Assembly: GCF_041435335.1 (NCBI RefSeq)
Contig: NZ_CP108430.1
Span: 6,113,001-6,177,000, forward strand
Source: Streptomyces sp. NBC_01283
Lineage (GTDB): Bacteria; Actinomycetota; Actinomycetes; Streptomycetales; Streptomycetaceae
Length of the DNA: 64,000 bases
Direction of reading: 5' to 3'
Of this stretch, positions 41,449 to 50,355 are shown piece by piece. Below the pieces are notes generated by a model. The model was not told the DNA's origin and made no database searches. It was given only the letters and a program-made list of their open reading frames with translations. The first letter of the stretch is position 1, and every line of letters begins with the position of its first letter. A program made the translations under genes and the position numbers.

Positions 41449-42122
41449 CGATCCGTGTACTGCTTGCCGATGATCAGACGCTGGTGCGGGCGGCGTTCGC
41501 GATGCTGGTCGAGTCCGCACCGGACATGGAGGTGGTGGGACAGGCGGGCACGGGGCGGTCGGCGGTCGACCTCGCCCGGTCGGAGCGTGCCGATCTCATC
41601 GTCATGGACATCCGGATGCCCGACCTCGACGGGATCGAGGCGACGCGGCTCCTCGCCCAGGACGAGGACCTGGCCGGCGTGAAGGTGCTGATGCTGACGA
41701 CCTACGACACGGACGAGCACGTCGTCGACGCGCTGCGGGCCGGGGCGTCCGGCTTCCTGGTCAAGGACACGAAGCCGGGGGAGCTCCTGGAGGCGATCCG
41801 TACGGTGGCGGCGGGGGAGTCGCTCCTTTCACCGGGCCCGACGTCCCGGCTGATCGCACGGGCCCTGCGGGCACCGGCCGAGGTGTCCCTGCCGGAGGTG
41901 CTCTCCGGGCAGCTGAGCGAGCGGGAGTGCCAGGTGCTCGCCCTGGTGGCGCGCGGCCTGAACAACACGGAGATCGCGGAGTCGCTGGGGCTGAGCCCGC
42001 TGACCGCGAAGACACATGTCAGCCGGATCATGGGCAAGCTGGGGGCGAGGGACCGGGCGCAGCTGGTGATCGTGGCGTACGAGTCGGGGCTGGTGCGGCC
42101 GGGAGTGACGGGGACGGGCTGA
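41445..42122 (+). CDS. NarL/LuxR-type response regulator
   Basis: 225-residue regulator. Receiver domain (1-120) with phospho-acceptor D55 in LIVMDIRMPD, conserved Thr in LMLTTYD and Lys in GFLVKDT; LuxR helix-turn-helix (about 155-218) with LSERECQVLALVARGLNNTEIAESLGLS. It is cotranslated with the kinase and presumably controls the MMPL gene through one of the palindromes upstream of 38054. ATG 41445 overlaps the kinase stop. Confidence 0.94.
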   Translation: MTIRVLLADDQTLVRAAFAMLVESAPDMEVVGQAGTGRSAVDLARSERADLIVMDIRMPDLDGIEATRLLAQDEDLAGVKVLMLTTYDTDEHVVDALRAGASGFLVKDTKPGELLEAIRTVAAGESLLSPGPTSRLIARALRAPAEVSLPEVLSGQLSERECQVLALVARGLNNTEIAESLGLSPLTAKTHVSRIMGKLGARDRAQLVIVAYESGLVRPGVTGTG

Positions 42123-42154
42123 TTCCGCGGCCTCAGCCCGTCCGGGGAGAATTC

Positions 42155-42198
42155 CAGCCCGTCCGGCGTTTGAGGACGAACTCGGCGAAGCCGGTGAC
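42155..42198. repeat. Intergenic repeat element, copy 3 (box B, inverted)
   Basis: Reverse complement of box B seen at 27.85 kb and 7.58 kb: CAGCCCGTCCGGCGTTTGAG followed by GACGAACTCGGCGAAGCC. Again between convergent genes (response regulator and DapA-family aldolase). A shorter partial CAGCCCGTCCGG stands at 42134. Confidence 0.75.
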
Positions 42199-42238
42199 AG
42201 ACGGCACGCGACGCCGCCCCGCAGCGGGACGCCGGGGG

Positions 42239-43222
42239 CTACAACAACCCGGCCCCGGCCAAGAACTTCCCCACCCGCTCAACCTCTCCGGAGGAGAGCG
42301 GCACCTGCGGCTCAGCGGTGGCCGCACACGCGATCACACCTCGCAGATGCAGCGCCGCCTTGAACGCGCCGAGCGCGGACGAGCTGCCGCCCATCCGCCC
42401 GGCATCCCCGACCCGCACCATCCCGAACAGGCCGCACAGCCGCTCCTGTTCGGCCCGTGCCCGCACCCAGTCACCCTCCCGGCAGGAGCGGTACAGCCGC
42501 GCGTACCCCTCCGGGTCCACGTTCCCCAGGCCCGGCACCACCCCGTCCGCGCCCATCGCGAGCGCCGTGTCCACCGTCGTCTCCGAACCCGTCAGCACGC
42601 TGAAGCCCGAGAGGTCCGCCCGCCCCCGCGCCCCGAGCACCACCTCACGGAAGTTCCCCTCGTCCCCGCTGGAGTCCTTGAGACCGGCGAGCACGCCGTC
42701 CGCCGCCAGTTCAAGGACGAGCTCCGCGGCCAGTTTCGTGTGGACGCCCACCGGGAGGTCATACGCGAAGACCGGTACCGGTGACCCCGCCGCGACCAGC
42801 CGGAAGTGGCGTGCCACCTCCACCGGGTGGGTGCGCGTGTAGAAGGGGGCCGTCACCACCACTCCGTCGGCCCCCGCGTCCGTCACCGAGCGGACGTGGT
42901 CGAGGACCCGTGGCGTGGCCATGTCGATCGCCCCTGCCAGGACGGGGAGTTGGCCCCCGACGTGTCCGGCCACCGTGTCGACCACCAGCCTGCGCTGGCT
43001 GTCCGTCAGGTACGCCGCCTCCGACGACGAGCCGAGGACGAACAGGCCGTCGACCCCGCCCGCCACCAAGTGGTCGACCAGCCTGACGAGCGACGCTGTA
43101 TCCACCTCGCGGTCCGGTGTCAGAGGGGTGCAGACGGGCGGTACGACACCGGTGAGCGGGGATTCAGAAGGCGAGAAGCGCATCCTTGGAGGAGCGGTGG
43201 CGGGCGACGGGCGGGCGGTCAT
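42239..43222 (-). CDS. DapA-family (DHDPS/NAL) aldolase
   Basis: 327-residue TIM-barrel class I aldolase. Schiff-base Lys182 lies in GLKDSSGD, catalytic Tyr154 in FAYDLP, and GSSSEAAYL is the substrate-carboxylate loop. The family includes dihydrodipicolinate synthase, N-acetylneuraminate lyase and sugar-acid aldolases. Position at the end of an ABC import operon with a FadR-type regulator speaks for a catabolic aldolase rather than lysine biosynthesis; the substrate is unknown. ATG 43222 overlaps the upstream ATPase stop by four bases. Confidence 0.85.
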   Translation of the reverse strand: MTARPSPATAPPRMRFSPSESPLTGVVPPVCTPLTPDREVDTASLVRLVDHLVAGGVDGLFVLGSSSEAAYLTDSQRRLVVDTVAGHVGGQLPVLAGAIDMATPRVLDHVRSVTDAGADGVVVTAPFYTRTHPVEVARHFRLVAAGSPVPVFAYDLPVGVHTKLAAELVLELAADGVLAGLKDSSGDEGNFREVVLGARGRADLSGFSVLTGSETTVDTALAMGADGVVPGLGNVDPEGYARLYRSCREGDWVRARAEQERLCGLFGMVRVGDAGRMGGSSSALGAFKAALHLRGVIACAATAEPQVPLSSGEVERVGKFLAGAGLL

Positions 43223-44295
43223 GGATTCTCCCTGGGGCTCGCGTCCGTGGCGGCGGACTGGATCACTAGCTCGTGCGTGGACTGGCCGTCCCGCACGGGG
43301 TGGTGGCAGCGGTAGCGGTGCCCGGACCCCTCCGTCGACGCGAAGTCCGGCATGGTGGCGGCGCAAACGTCGTCCGCCTTCCAGCACCGCGTACGGAACG
43401 GGCAGCCGCTCGGCGGCCGGGTGGCCGACGGGACCGGGCCGACGAGCGGGATCGGGTCGATGGGGTCGAGGAGGCCGGGCGTCGCCGAGAAGAGCGCCCG
43501 GGTGTACGGGTGCCGTGCCCGGTCCAGGATCTCCTGGGCCGGTGACTCCTCCACGATCCTGCCCAGATACATGGTGATGACCCGGTCGCTCATCCTTCGC
43601 ACCGTCTGGATGTCGTGCGACACGAAGACCAGGGCCAGACCGAGCCGCTCCTTCAGGTCGAGGAGGAGGTTGAGGATCTGCGCGCGCACCGAGACGTCGA
43701 GGGCGCTCGTCGGCTCGTCCGCCACCACGAGATCCGGTTCCAGCGCCAGTGCGCGCGCGATCGCCACGCGCTGCCGCTGCCCGCCCGACAGCTGCCCCGG
43801 CAGCCCGTCCGCGAGGACCTTGGGCAGCCCGACGAGGGACATCAACTCACGCACGCGTACGTCGCGTTGAGCGGACGTGCCCACCTTGTGCACGTCCAGT
43901 GGGTCCCGCAGGATCTGGCGCACCGTCAGCCTGCGGTTCAGTGCCGTCGAAGGATCCTGGAAGATCATGGCGGTGTGCCCGCCGATCGCGGCCCGCCGCT
44001 CGGCGGGCGGCATCGTCCACAGGTCGCTTCCCCGGAAGGACACCGTGCCCGCCGTGGGCCGCTGCACTCCCACGAGCACCTTCGCGAGCGTCGACTTGCC
44101 GCACCCCGACTCGCCCACGACGCCCACCGTCTCGCCGGGCGCGATGGTCAGATCGGCGCCGGTCAGGGCGTACACGCGGTCGCGCGAGAACAGCCCGCCC
44201 GAGCGCGCCCGGTGCACGACGTGCGCGTCGGAGAGGGTGATCAGGTCGTCTGCTGTCCCTGTCGCTGCCGCTGTTTCTGTCGCTGTCCCTGTCAC
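43219..44295 (-). CDS. Opp/Dpp-type ABC transporter ATP-binding protein (F subunit)
   Basis: 358-residue ATPase. Walker A GESGCGKST, signature LSGGQRQRVAIARAL, Walker B DLVVADEPTSALD, then the oligopeptide-ABC C-terminal domain with CPFRTRCWKADDVC, which in homologues binds an iron-sulfur cluster. GTG 44295 overlaps the preceding gene's stop by four bases; the frame opens 45 codons further but inside that gene. It pairs with the ATPase half of the fusion protein to power the importer. Confidence 0.9.
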   Translation of the reverse strand: MTGTATETAAATGTADDLITLSDAHVVHRARSGGLFSRDRVYALTGADLTIAPGETVGVVGESGCGKSTLAKVLVGVQRPTAGTVSFRGSDLWTMPPAERRAAIGGHTAMIFQDPSTALNRRLTVRQILRDPLDVHKVGTSAQRDVRVRELMSLVGLPKVLADGLPGQLSGGQRQRVAIARALALEPDLVVADEPTSALDVSVRAQILNLLLDLKERLGLALVFVSHDIQTVRRMSDRVITMYLGRIVEESPAQEILDRARHPYTRALFSATPGLLDPIDPIPLVGPVPSATRPPSGCPFRTRCWKADDVCAATMPDFASTEGSGHRYRCHHPVRDGQSTHELVIQSAATDASPRENP

Positions 44296-46283
44296 TGGAG
44301 GGCCTCGCTTCCCCTGGGTTCCGGCACCCGCGGCGGCTGCTGCGCCGGATGGTGGCAGGCGATGGAGTGCCGTGCCCCGCCGACGAGTCCGGGCGCCGTC
44401 GTGCGGCACACCTCGCTCGCGAGGGGGCACCGGTCCGCGAACCGGCAGCCCGCGGGGAAGTCGGCGGGCGAGGGCACGACGCCCTTGATCTGGGTGAGGC
44501 GTTCCGCCGCCGATTCGAGCGAGAGCACCGAGCCGAGCAGGCCGCGCGTGTAGTGGTGCGAGGGTGCCTCGACGAGGTCCGCCGTCACGCCCGTCTCGAC
44601 GATCTGGCCGCCGTACATCACGACCACCCGGTCGGTGACGTCCGCGACCAGGGCCAGGTCGTGCGAGACGAGGATCAGCGCGAAGCCCAGTTCCTCGCGC
44701 AGGCGCAGCAGGAGCTGGATGACCTGGGCCTGCACGGTGACGTCCAGGGCGGTCGTCGGCTCGTCCGCGACGATCAGCTTCGGGTCGCGGGAGAGCGCCA
44801 TCGCGATCAGGACGCGCTGGCGCTGGCCGCCGGAGAGCTCGTGCGGATAGCTGCGCAGGGTGCGGTCCGGGTCCAGGCCGACCAGTTCGAGGAGTTCGAC
44901 CGCCGTGCGGCGCCCTCCCCGCCGTACGACCTGTTTGAGCTGGGACCGGACCGTCATCGCGGGGTTGAGGGAGGACAGGGCGTCCTGGTAGATCATCGCC
45001 ATGTCGTGGCCGAGCAGCCGCCTGCGGGTGCGCATCGGCATCCCGATCAACTGCTCGCCGTCGAACGTGACTTGGCCGCCGATGCGGGCCCCCTTCGGTT
45101 CCAGGCCCATCACGGTCAGCGCGGTGAGCGACTTGCCGCAGCCCGACTCGCCCACCAGGCCGAGGACTTCACCCGGCCGTACGTGGAAGCTGATGCCGTC
45201 GACGATGTCCACGCCGCCGTGCCGGGCGTCGAAGCCGATCGTGAGGCCGGAGACGCTCAGCACCGGAGCGCCCTCCGGCAGCGGGCGCGCGCGGGAGCGC
45301 AGACGCTGGGCCGCCTCCGTCAGGCCCGGCAGTTCAAGGACCTCGCCGCTGCCCGGCTCGGGAGCTTCGAGGGGGTCCTCTTTGCGGGCGCCGCGCGGCA
45401 CGTCGCGGGAGACGGGCGCCGCCCACGCGTCCGAGACGCCCTCGGAGAGGATGTTCAGGGACAGGACCGTGATCAGCATCAGCAGGCCGGGGAAGACCGT
45501 CGCCCACCAGCCGCCGAGCAGCACCATGTTCTTGCCGTCGGCGATGACGCTGCCCCAGGACGGGTCCGGGGGCCGCACGCCCGCGCCGATGAACGACAGC
45601 GAGGCCTCGAAGACGATGGCCTCGGCGACCTGCACCGTGCAGAACACCAGGATCGGTGCGGCACAGTTGATGGCCACGTGCCTGATGAGGATGTGCGGGG
45701 TGCGGGCGCCGACGATACGCTCGGCGACGACGTAGTCCTCGCCGTACTGGTCCATCACGTTCGCGCGCACGACTCGGGCGATCGGCGGGGTGAACAGGAA
45801 CGCGATGGCGCAGATCAGGACGAGGATGCCGCCGCCGAAGACCGCCACGAGCACGGCGGCGAGCGCGATCCCCGGGAACGCCATGACGATGTCAAGGCCC
45901 CGCATCAGCGTCTCGTCGACCGCCTTGCGCGAGGTCGCCGCGATCGCCCCGAGCAGGGCACCGACGAGCAGGGCGAGCAGCGTCGCCCCGAGTCCGATCG
46001 CCAGGGACCAGCGCGCCCCGTACATCAGCCGGCTGAGGATGTCCCTGCCGAGGCTGTCCTGGCCCATCCAGTGGTCCGCCGACGGGTGTCCCGTGCCGTC
46101 GACCTGGGGTTGCTGGTCGAGCGGGTCGTGCGGGGCGAGCAGCGGCGCGAAGAGCGCCACGAGGACGACCACCCCGACCACGCCCACCGCGACGCGCGAG
46201 AGCACCGGGAGGCGGCGCAGGGAGCGCAGCCGGATGCCGGGCCGCGAGAGCCGCTCTGCCAGGGCTTTGCGCGACGTGACCAT
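44292..46283 (-). CDS. Fused Dpp-type permease (C) and ATP-binding protein (D)
   Basis: 663-residue single protein. The N-terminal half (about 1-300) is a DppC-like permease with six hydrophobic segments and the EAA loop GARTPHILIRHVAIN. The C-terminal half (about 340-655) is a DppD-like ATPase: Walker A GESGCGKS, LSGGQRQRVLIAMAL, VADEPTTALD, and CRFADRCPLASEVC. A linker rich in Pro/Glu joins them. The start codon overlaps the upstream permease stop by one base (TGATG). Fusions of this kind are seen in actinobacteria. Confidence 0.9.
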   Translation of the reverse strand: MVTSRKALAERLSRPGIRLRSLRRLPVLSRVAVGVVGVVVLVALFAPLLAPHDPLDQQPQVDGTGHPSADHWMGQDSLGRDILSRLMYGARWSLAIGLGATLLALLVGALLGAIAATSRKAVDETLMRGLDIVMAFPGIALAAVLVAVFGGGILVLICAIAFLFTPPIARVVRANVMDQYGEDYVVAERIVGARTPHILIRHVAINCAAPILVFCTVQVAEAIVFEASLSFIGAGVRPPDPSWGSVIADGKNMVLLGGWWATVFPGLLMLITVLSLNILSEGVSDAWAAPVSRDVPRGARKEDPLEAPEPGSGEVLELPGLTEAAQRLRSRARPLPEGAPVLSVSGLTIGFDARHGGVDIVDGISFHVRPGEVLGLVGESGCGKSLTALTVMGLEPKGARIGGQVTFDGEQLIGMPMRTRRRLLGHDMAMIYQDALSSLNPAMTVRSQLKQVVRRGGRRTAVELLELVGLDPDRTLRSYPHELSGGQRQRVLIAMALSRDPKLIVADEPTTALDVTVQAQVIQLLLRLREELGFALILVSHDLALVADVTDRVVVMYGGQIVETGVTADLVEAPSHHYTRGLLGSVLSLESAAERLTQIKGVVPSPADFPAGCRFADRCPLASEVCRTTAPGLVGGARHSIACHHPAQQPPRVPEPRGSEALQ

Positions 46284-47239
46284 CAGGCCCCCCTCAGACG
46301 CGGATTGACCAGCAGGTGGAGGATGTCGAGGACCAGGTTCACGATCACGAATCCGACGGCCGTCGTGATGACGACCCCCTGCACGACGGCCGGGTCGCCG
46401 TTCTTCACGGCGTCGATCATCAGCTTCCCCATGCCGGGCAGCGAGAAGATCGTCTCGATGACGACGGCGCCGCCGAGCAGATAGCCGACGCGCAGGCCGA
46501 GCACGGTCAGCGGGTTGATGAGGGCGTTGCGCAGGACGTTCCGGCCGACCACCACGACCGGTGGCAGGCCGCTGCCGATCGCCGTCCTCACGTAGTCCTT
46601 GTCGAGTTCCTCGACCACCGCCGTGCGGATGATGCGGGTGAGCCCGGCGGCCACCGGCAGGGAGAGCGCGAGCGCGGGGAGCGTCATCGTCTTCAGCCAG
46701 CCGGTGAACGAGTCGCCGGGGTTGACGTACCCGCCGGTCGGGAACCAGCCCGCCTCCACCGCGAAGTACTGGATCATGAGCAGCGCCAGCCAGAAGCCGG
46801 GCGCCGCCACCCCGGTCAGCGAGATGACGCGGATCAGCTGGTCGGGCAGCCGGTCGCGGTAGATCGCGGCGGTCACACCGAGCAGCAGCGAGATCACCAC
46901 GGCGATGCCCAGGCCCATGAAGGTGAGCTGCACGGTGAGCGGAAGCGCGGTGGTGACCTGCTCCACCACCGGTGAGCGGGTGAGCACGCTGATGCCCATG
47001 TCGCCCTGGACGAGATCGCCGACGAACGCGACGTAGCGCACCGGCAGCGGATCGAGCAGGCCGTTCTCCTCACGGAACTCGTGCAGTTGCTCCGGGGTCG
47101 GATTGGCGCCCTGGAAGAACGCCGACGCCGGGTCGATGTCCGAGAAGCGCATCACGAGGAAGACGAACAGGACGATGCCGAGCAGCAGCGGGACGAGCAG
47201 GAGGAGGCGGCGGGCCAGGATTCTGACGATCGCGGTCAC
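46283..47239 (-). CDS. Opp/Dpp-type ABC transporter permease (B subunit)
   Basis: 318-residue DppB-like permease with six membrane segments. The N-terminal segment ARRLLLLVPLLLGIVLFVFLV is shortened here as LLLLVPLLLGIVLFVF; the EAA-type loop is AIGSGLPPVVVVGRNVLRN. It forms the channel with the permease half of the fusion protein. ATG 47239. It follows the binding-protein gene by 58 bases without a clear terminator. Confidence 0.9.
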   Translation of the reverse strand: MTAIVRILARRLLLLVPLLLGIVLFVFLVMRFSDIDPASAFFQGANPTPEQLHEFREENGLLDPLPVRYVAFVGDLVQGDMGISVLTRSPVVEQVTTALPLTVQLTFMGLGIAVVISLLLGVTAAIYRDRLPDQLIRVISLTGVAAPGFWLALLMIQYFAVEAGWFPTGGYVNPGDSFTGWLKTMTLPALALSLPVAAGLTRIIRTAVVEELDKDYVRTAIGSGLPPVVVVGRNVLRNALINPLTVLGLRVGYLLGGAVVIETIFSLPGMGKLMIDAVKNGDPAVVQGVVITTAVGFVIVNLVLDILHLLVNPRLRGA

Positions 47240-47297
47240 GTGCGTACGACTCCCAACGGTGGTGCCGGGACGGCCGGTCGGCCAGTCGGATGGTTGC

Positions 47298-48947
47298 CTA
47301 GTCGGCCCACTTGGCCTGGAGGAGGTTGATGCCCGGATAGGGCTGGGCCTTGATGCCGGTGAGCTTCTTCGGGTCCCAGGCGGTCATCAGCTCGTTGTGC
47401 ACGACCGGATAGATCACCGCCTGCTCGGCGACGGTGTCGATGTAGTCCTGGACCATGGTCTTCTTCTTGGTCGCGTCGGGCTCGCGCGTCGCCTGGTCCA
47501 TGTCCCTGAAGAGCTTCTTGGCGACGGCGTCGTCCGCCCAGCGGGCGTAACCCATCCACAGGTTCTCGGGCCCGTAGTTGTAGTGCATGATCAGATCGGG
47601 GTCGATGCCGAACTGGTTGGGGTTCGAGGCCGCCGCGACGATCTGGTAGTCCTTCTTCTGGTCCATCTTGGTGAAGACGGCCGTCGTCTCCTGCGGGTCG
47701 AGCGTCGTCTTGACGCCGATCGCGTCCCACGAGGCCTTGATCGTCGGCAGACAGTCGACGATCCAGCTCACGTTCACCGCCATGAGGTTGATCGACAGAT
47801 CCTTGACCCCGGCCTCCTTCAGGAGCTTCTTCGCCTTCGCCGGGTCGTACGCGTAGACCGACTTCGCCGGGCGGTAGGCCGGGTTGGTCTCGTTGAGGAA
47901 CGAGGTCGACGCCTTGCCGTGGCCCTTGAGCGCGACCTGGATCATCTTCTCGGTGTCGATGGCGTAGTGCAGCGCCTGCCGTACGCGGACGTCGTCGAAG
48001 GGCTTGTGCGCGGTGTTGAACATCAGGAACAGGTTGTTCATCCCCGCCCCGCCCTCGACGGTCAGGCCGTCCTTCTTGAGCTGCTCGATGTTGGCGTACG
48101 GGATGTTGTCGGAGATCTCCGCGTCCGCGCTGCCGCCGGAGATCTTCGCGACGCGGGGTGCCGCGTCCACGATGGTCAGCCAGTTCATCTTCTTGAAGGC
48201 GGCCTTGCGCGGGCCGTTGTAGTCGCCGAACGCCTCGAAGGTGGTGTTGGACTTCGGGTGGTGCGACACCTGCTTGTACGGGCCCGAGCCCACCGCCTTG
48301 CCCTTGGTCGCCTCGTCCCAGGCGCCCGGCTTGGAGAAGACGTGCTTCGGCATGATCTTGGCGAGGGAGAGCCGGGCCAGACCGTCCGGGAAGGGGAACC
48401 TCAGGGTGAGTTCGACGGTCGTCGCGTCGATCTTCTTGACGCCCTTCAGCCAGCTCTCGAAGAAGCCCTTGGCCAGCGTCTGCGTCTTGGGGTCCAGGAT
48501 GCGGTCGAAGACGAACACCACGTCGTCGGCGGTCACGGGCTTCCCGTCGTGCCACTTGGCGCCGGGCCGCAGCGTGAACTTCCAGGTGGTCGCCTTGTGG
48601 TCGGAGGGGATCTGCGTGGCGAGCGCGGGGTACGGCTCGCGCGTGATGGGATCGGTGTTGAGCAGGCCCTCGTAGATGTGTTCGTTGCCGGCCATCGCGA
48701 AGGCGGACGCGGTCTGCGTCGGATCCCAACTGCCGTCGTTCCCATAGCCGATGACGGCGGTGAGGGTGGAGTCGCCGCCCGTGCCGCCGCCCCCTCCCGC
48801 GTCATTCGTGGACTCGGGCCCCGACGAGCAGGCGGAGAGCGAGGTGGTGAGGGCGGCCGCCGCGCCCAGCGCACCGGTGTACCTGAGGAAGGACCGGCGG
48901 TCCGGTGCGGGTCCGGTGGAGGCGATGCTGGTCTTCTGGTCGCTCAC
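47298..48947 (-). CDS. Opp/Dpp-type solute-binding lipoprotein
   Basis: 549-residue extracellular binding protein (SBP family 5). The signal has a twin-arginine motif DRRSFLRYTG, a hydrophobic stretch and a lipobox LSAC, so it is probably a Tat-exported lipoprotein. A Gly-rich linker precedes the folded domain; WKFTLRPGAKWHDGKPVTADDV is the family signature in part (KFTLRPGAKWHDGKP). Ligands of the family are peptides, but some members bind oligosaccharides or opines. GTG 48947 has GGGAG seven bases upstream. First gene of the five-gene operon; an operator-like motif lies at 48970. Confidence 0.9.
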   Translation of the reverse strand: MSDQKTSIASTGPAPDRRSFLRYTGALGAAAALTTSLSACSSGPESTNDAGGGGGTGGDSTLTAVIGYGNDGSWDPTQTASAFAMAGNEHIYEGLLNTDPITREPYPALATQIPSDHKATTWKFTLRPGAKWHDGKPVTADDVVFVFDRILDPKTQTLAKGFFESWLKGVKKIDATTVELTLRFPFPDGLARLSLAKIMPKHVFSKPGAWDEATKGKAVGSGPYKQVSHHPKSNTTFEAFGDYNGPRKAAFKKMNWLTIVDAAPRVAKISGGSADAEISDNIPYANIEQLKKDGLTVEGGAGMNNLFLMFNTAHKPFDDVRVRQALHYAIDTEKMIQVALKGHGKASTSFLNETNPAYRPAKSVYAYDPAKAKKLLKEAGVKDLSINLMAVNVSWIVDCLPTIKASWDAIGVKTTLDPQETTAVFTKMDQKKDYQIVAAASNPNQFGIDPDLIMHYNYGPENLWMGYARWADDAVAKKLFRDMDQATREPDATKKKTMVQDYIDTVAEQAVIYPVVHNELMTAWDPKKLTGIKAQPYPGINLLQAKWAD

Positions 48948-48969
48948 TGTGTCTCCCTTGAGAGATCCC

Positions 48970-48985
48970 ACGTCCTACGTCGTAG
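48970..48985. promoter_or_regulatory. Candidate FadR-type operator 1 (ACGTCCTACGT)
   Basis: ACGTCCTACGT (48970-48980) overlaps the palindrome CTACG-T-CGTAG (48975-48985), 23 bases before the binding-protein start. GT-N3-AC is the core of FadR/GntR-type sites. The same 11 bases recur at 51509 before the GH42 gene. Confidence 0.65.
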
Positions 48986-49116
48986 TGGCGTGGCGACCAT
49001 AGGAGCGCCGCGATGGCCGGTCAAGAGATCGCGCACGGATCCGAATCCGGGCCATGCCGGACGATGTTGGTCCGGAGGTGGGACGTGGGATGTCATCCGT
49101 GCCTACGATGTGCCGC

Positions 49117-49836
49117 ATGCCTCAGGAGCCAGTCCGCGAACGGCGTGTGGGCAGCCAAGTCCAGCGCGCAGTCATGCAGTTGATCCTCGACAGGAAACTC
49201 CGGCCGGGCGCGCTGCTGCCCACCGAGGCCGAGCTGATGGAGGAACTCGGGGTCAGCAGGAACTCGGTGCGCGAGGCACTCAAGGCGCTCCAGGCCCTGG
49301 ACATCGTGGAGATCAGACACGGCTACGGAACGTACGTCGGGCAGGCGTCGCTGATGCCGCTGGCCGACGGGCTCACCTTCCGCACACTGGTGCAGCTCGC
49401 GGACGACACCCATGCGCTCGCGGAGATACTTCAGGTGCGCGAGGTCCTTGAGGAGGGCCTGGTGCGCCGGGTCGCGGTCCTGCTCACGGACGATGAACTG
49501 TCCCAACTGGAGTCTCTGGTCCGCAAGATGGAGGAATCGGCGGGCACGGGCGCCGCCTTCCCCGACCTCGACCGCGAGTTCCACGAGACGCTCTACCGCT
49601 CGCTGGGCAACGAGCTGGTGCCGCAGCTGCTCGGCGCGTTCTGGAACGTCTTCCACCGGGTGGCGGGCGTACGGGGGTGGGCCCGTGACCCCGCCCCGGA
49701 GGTGACGGTGCGCAGACACCGGGACATCGTGACGGCGCTGCGGGCACGGGACGTGGAGCGGGCTCAGCGCGCGATGGCGGACCACTTCCGGGGGATCGAG
49801 GCGCGGTCGGGGCAGGAGTCGCGGGGCGTGGGCTAG
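49117..49836 (+). CDS. FadR/GntR-family transcriptional regulator (FCD domain)
   Basis: 239-residue regulator. The N-terminal winged helix (about 10-75) has LLPTEAELMEELGVSRNSVREALKALQALDIVE. The C-terminal all-helical FCD domain (about 95-225) has the metal-binding pattern DREFHETLYRSLGN ... RHRDIVTALRARD with a late His. Such domains bind carboxylic acids or sugar acids. It is divergent from the ABC-aldolase operon, so it is its probable repressor. ATG 49117 was chosen; ATG 49090 would add nine residues. Confidence 0.88.
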   Translation: MPQEPVRERRVGSQVQRAVMQLILDRKLRPGALLPTEAELMEELGVSRNSVREALKALQALDIVEIRHGYGTYVGQASLMPLADGLTFRTLVQLADDTHALAEILQVREVLEEGLVRRVAVLLTDDELSQLESLVRKMEESAGTGAAFPDLDREFHETLYRSLGNELVPQLLGAFWNVFHRVAGVRGWARDPAPEVTVRRHRDIVTALRARDVERAQRAMADHFRGIEARSGQESRGVG

Positions 49837-50225
49837 GGTCCGCACCAGCCGGGCGCACGCCTCGACGAGGTGTTCGCACGAGTCGAGGACCCGGAGGAGC
49901 TGCTTGTCGGCGAGCCACTCGGCGACCACGTCCTCGGCGGGCCTGGTGCTCTGGTCGGCCAGGTACGGCTCCTCAAGGGGTACGGCACCGAGCAGCGACG
50001 CCTCGCGCAGCGGTGCCAGCTGGATCAGCCGCGCCCCGGGGGCGAAGACCCGCTCGGCCCGGCGGGCGGCCCGCAGCGCCAGGCGCGACTTGCCGACCCC
50101 CCCACTCCGGTCAGCGTCACGAGGCGTGACTCTCCCAACATGGCTTCGATGGCGCTCTCCTCCGCGAGGGCCCGGCAGGGGCATGGTCGCCGCAAGTGGC
50201 ACCCCCTCACCGGCCAGACGTGCAA
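49830..50225 (-). pseudogene. Fragment of LuxR/AfsR-like ATPase regulator, frameshifted
   Basis: The minus strand encodes pieces of a STAND/AAA ATPase of the large LuxR-type regulators. ESAIEAMLGESRLVTLTGVGG sits in one frame (around 50100-50150). GGVGKSRLALRAARRAE and later LLRVLDSCEHLVEACARLV sit in another. The break is at a run of seven G where one base is missing from the P-loop. N- and C-terminal parts, including any HTH, are absent, and the 3' end runs into the FadR-type gene's stop. The plus strand of 49837-50355 has no convincing gene. Confidence 0.7.
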
Positions 50226-50283
50226 ATACCCGCATGGCGGAGTCAGTCCTGATCATCAAGAGCCCTGCTCCTGTCAACGGGCC

Positions 50284-50320
50284 GTGAATCTATGGCCCTT
50301 ACGCCATAGTTGCCGTTCAC
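50284..50320. promoter_or_regulatory. Inverted repeat upstream of SpoIIE phosphatase gene
   Basis: CTATGGC - N6 - GCCATAG (50290-50309, perfect) nested in GTGAA (50284) / TTCAC (50316-50320). It ends 36 bases before ATG 50356. Could be an operator or a 5' mRNA hairpin. Confidence 0.5.
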
Positions 50321-50355
50321 GAGAGCGGGGTTACACAGAGTCAGGGGGCCTGCGC

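Noticed and set aside
49093..50277. Single intact 394-codon gene on the minus strand
   Set aside because: Only its first part resembles an ATPase, and that part is frameshifted; the rest is antisense to the FadR-type gene.
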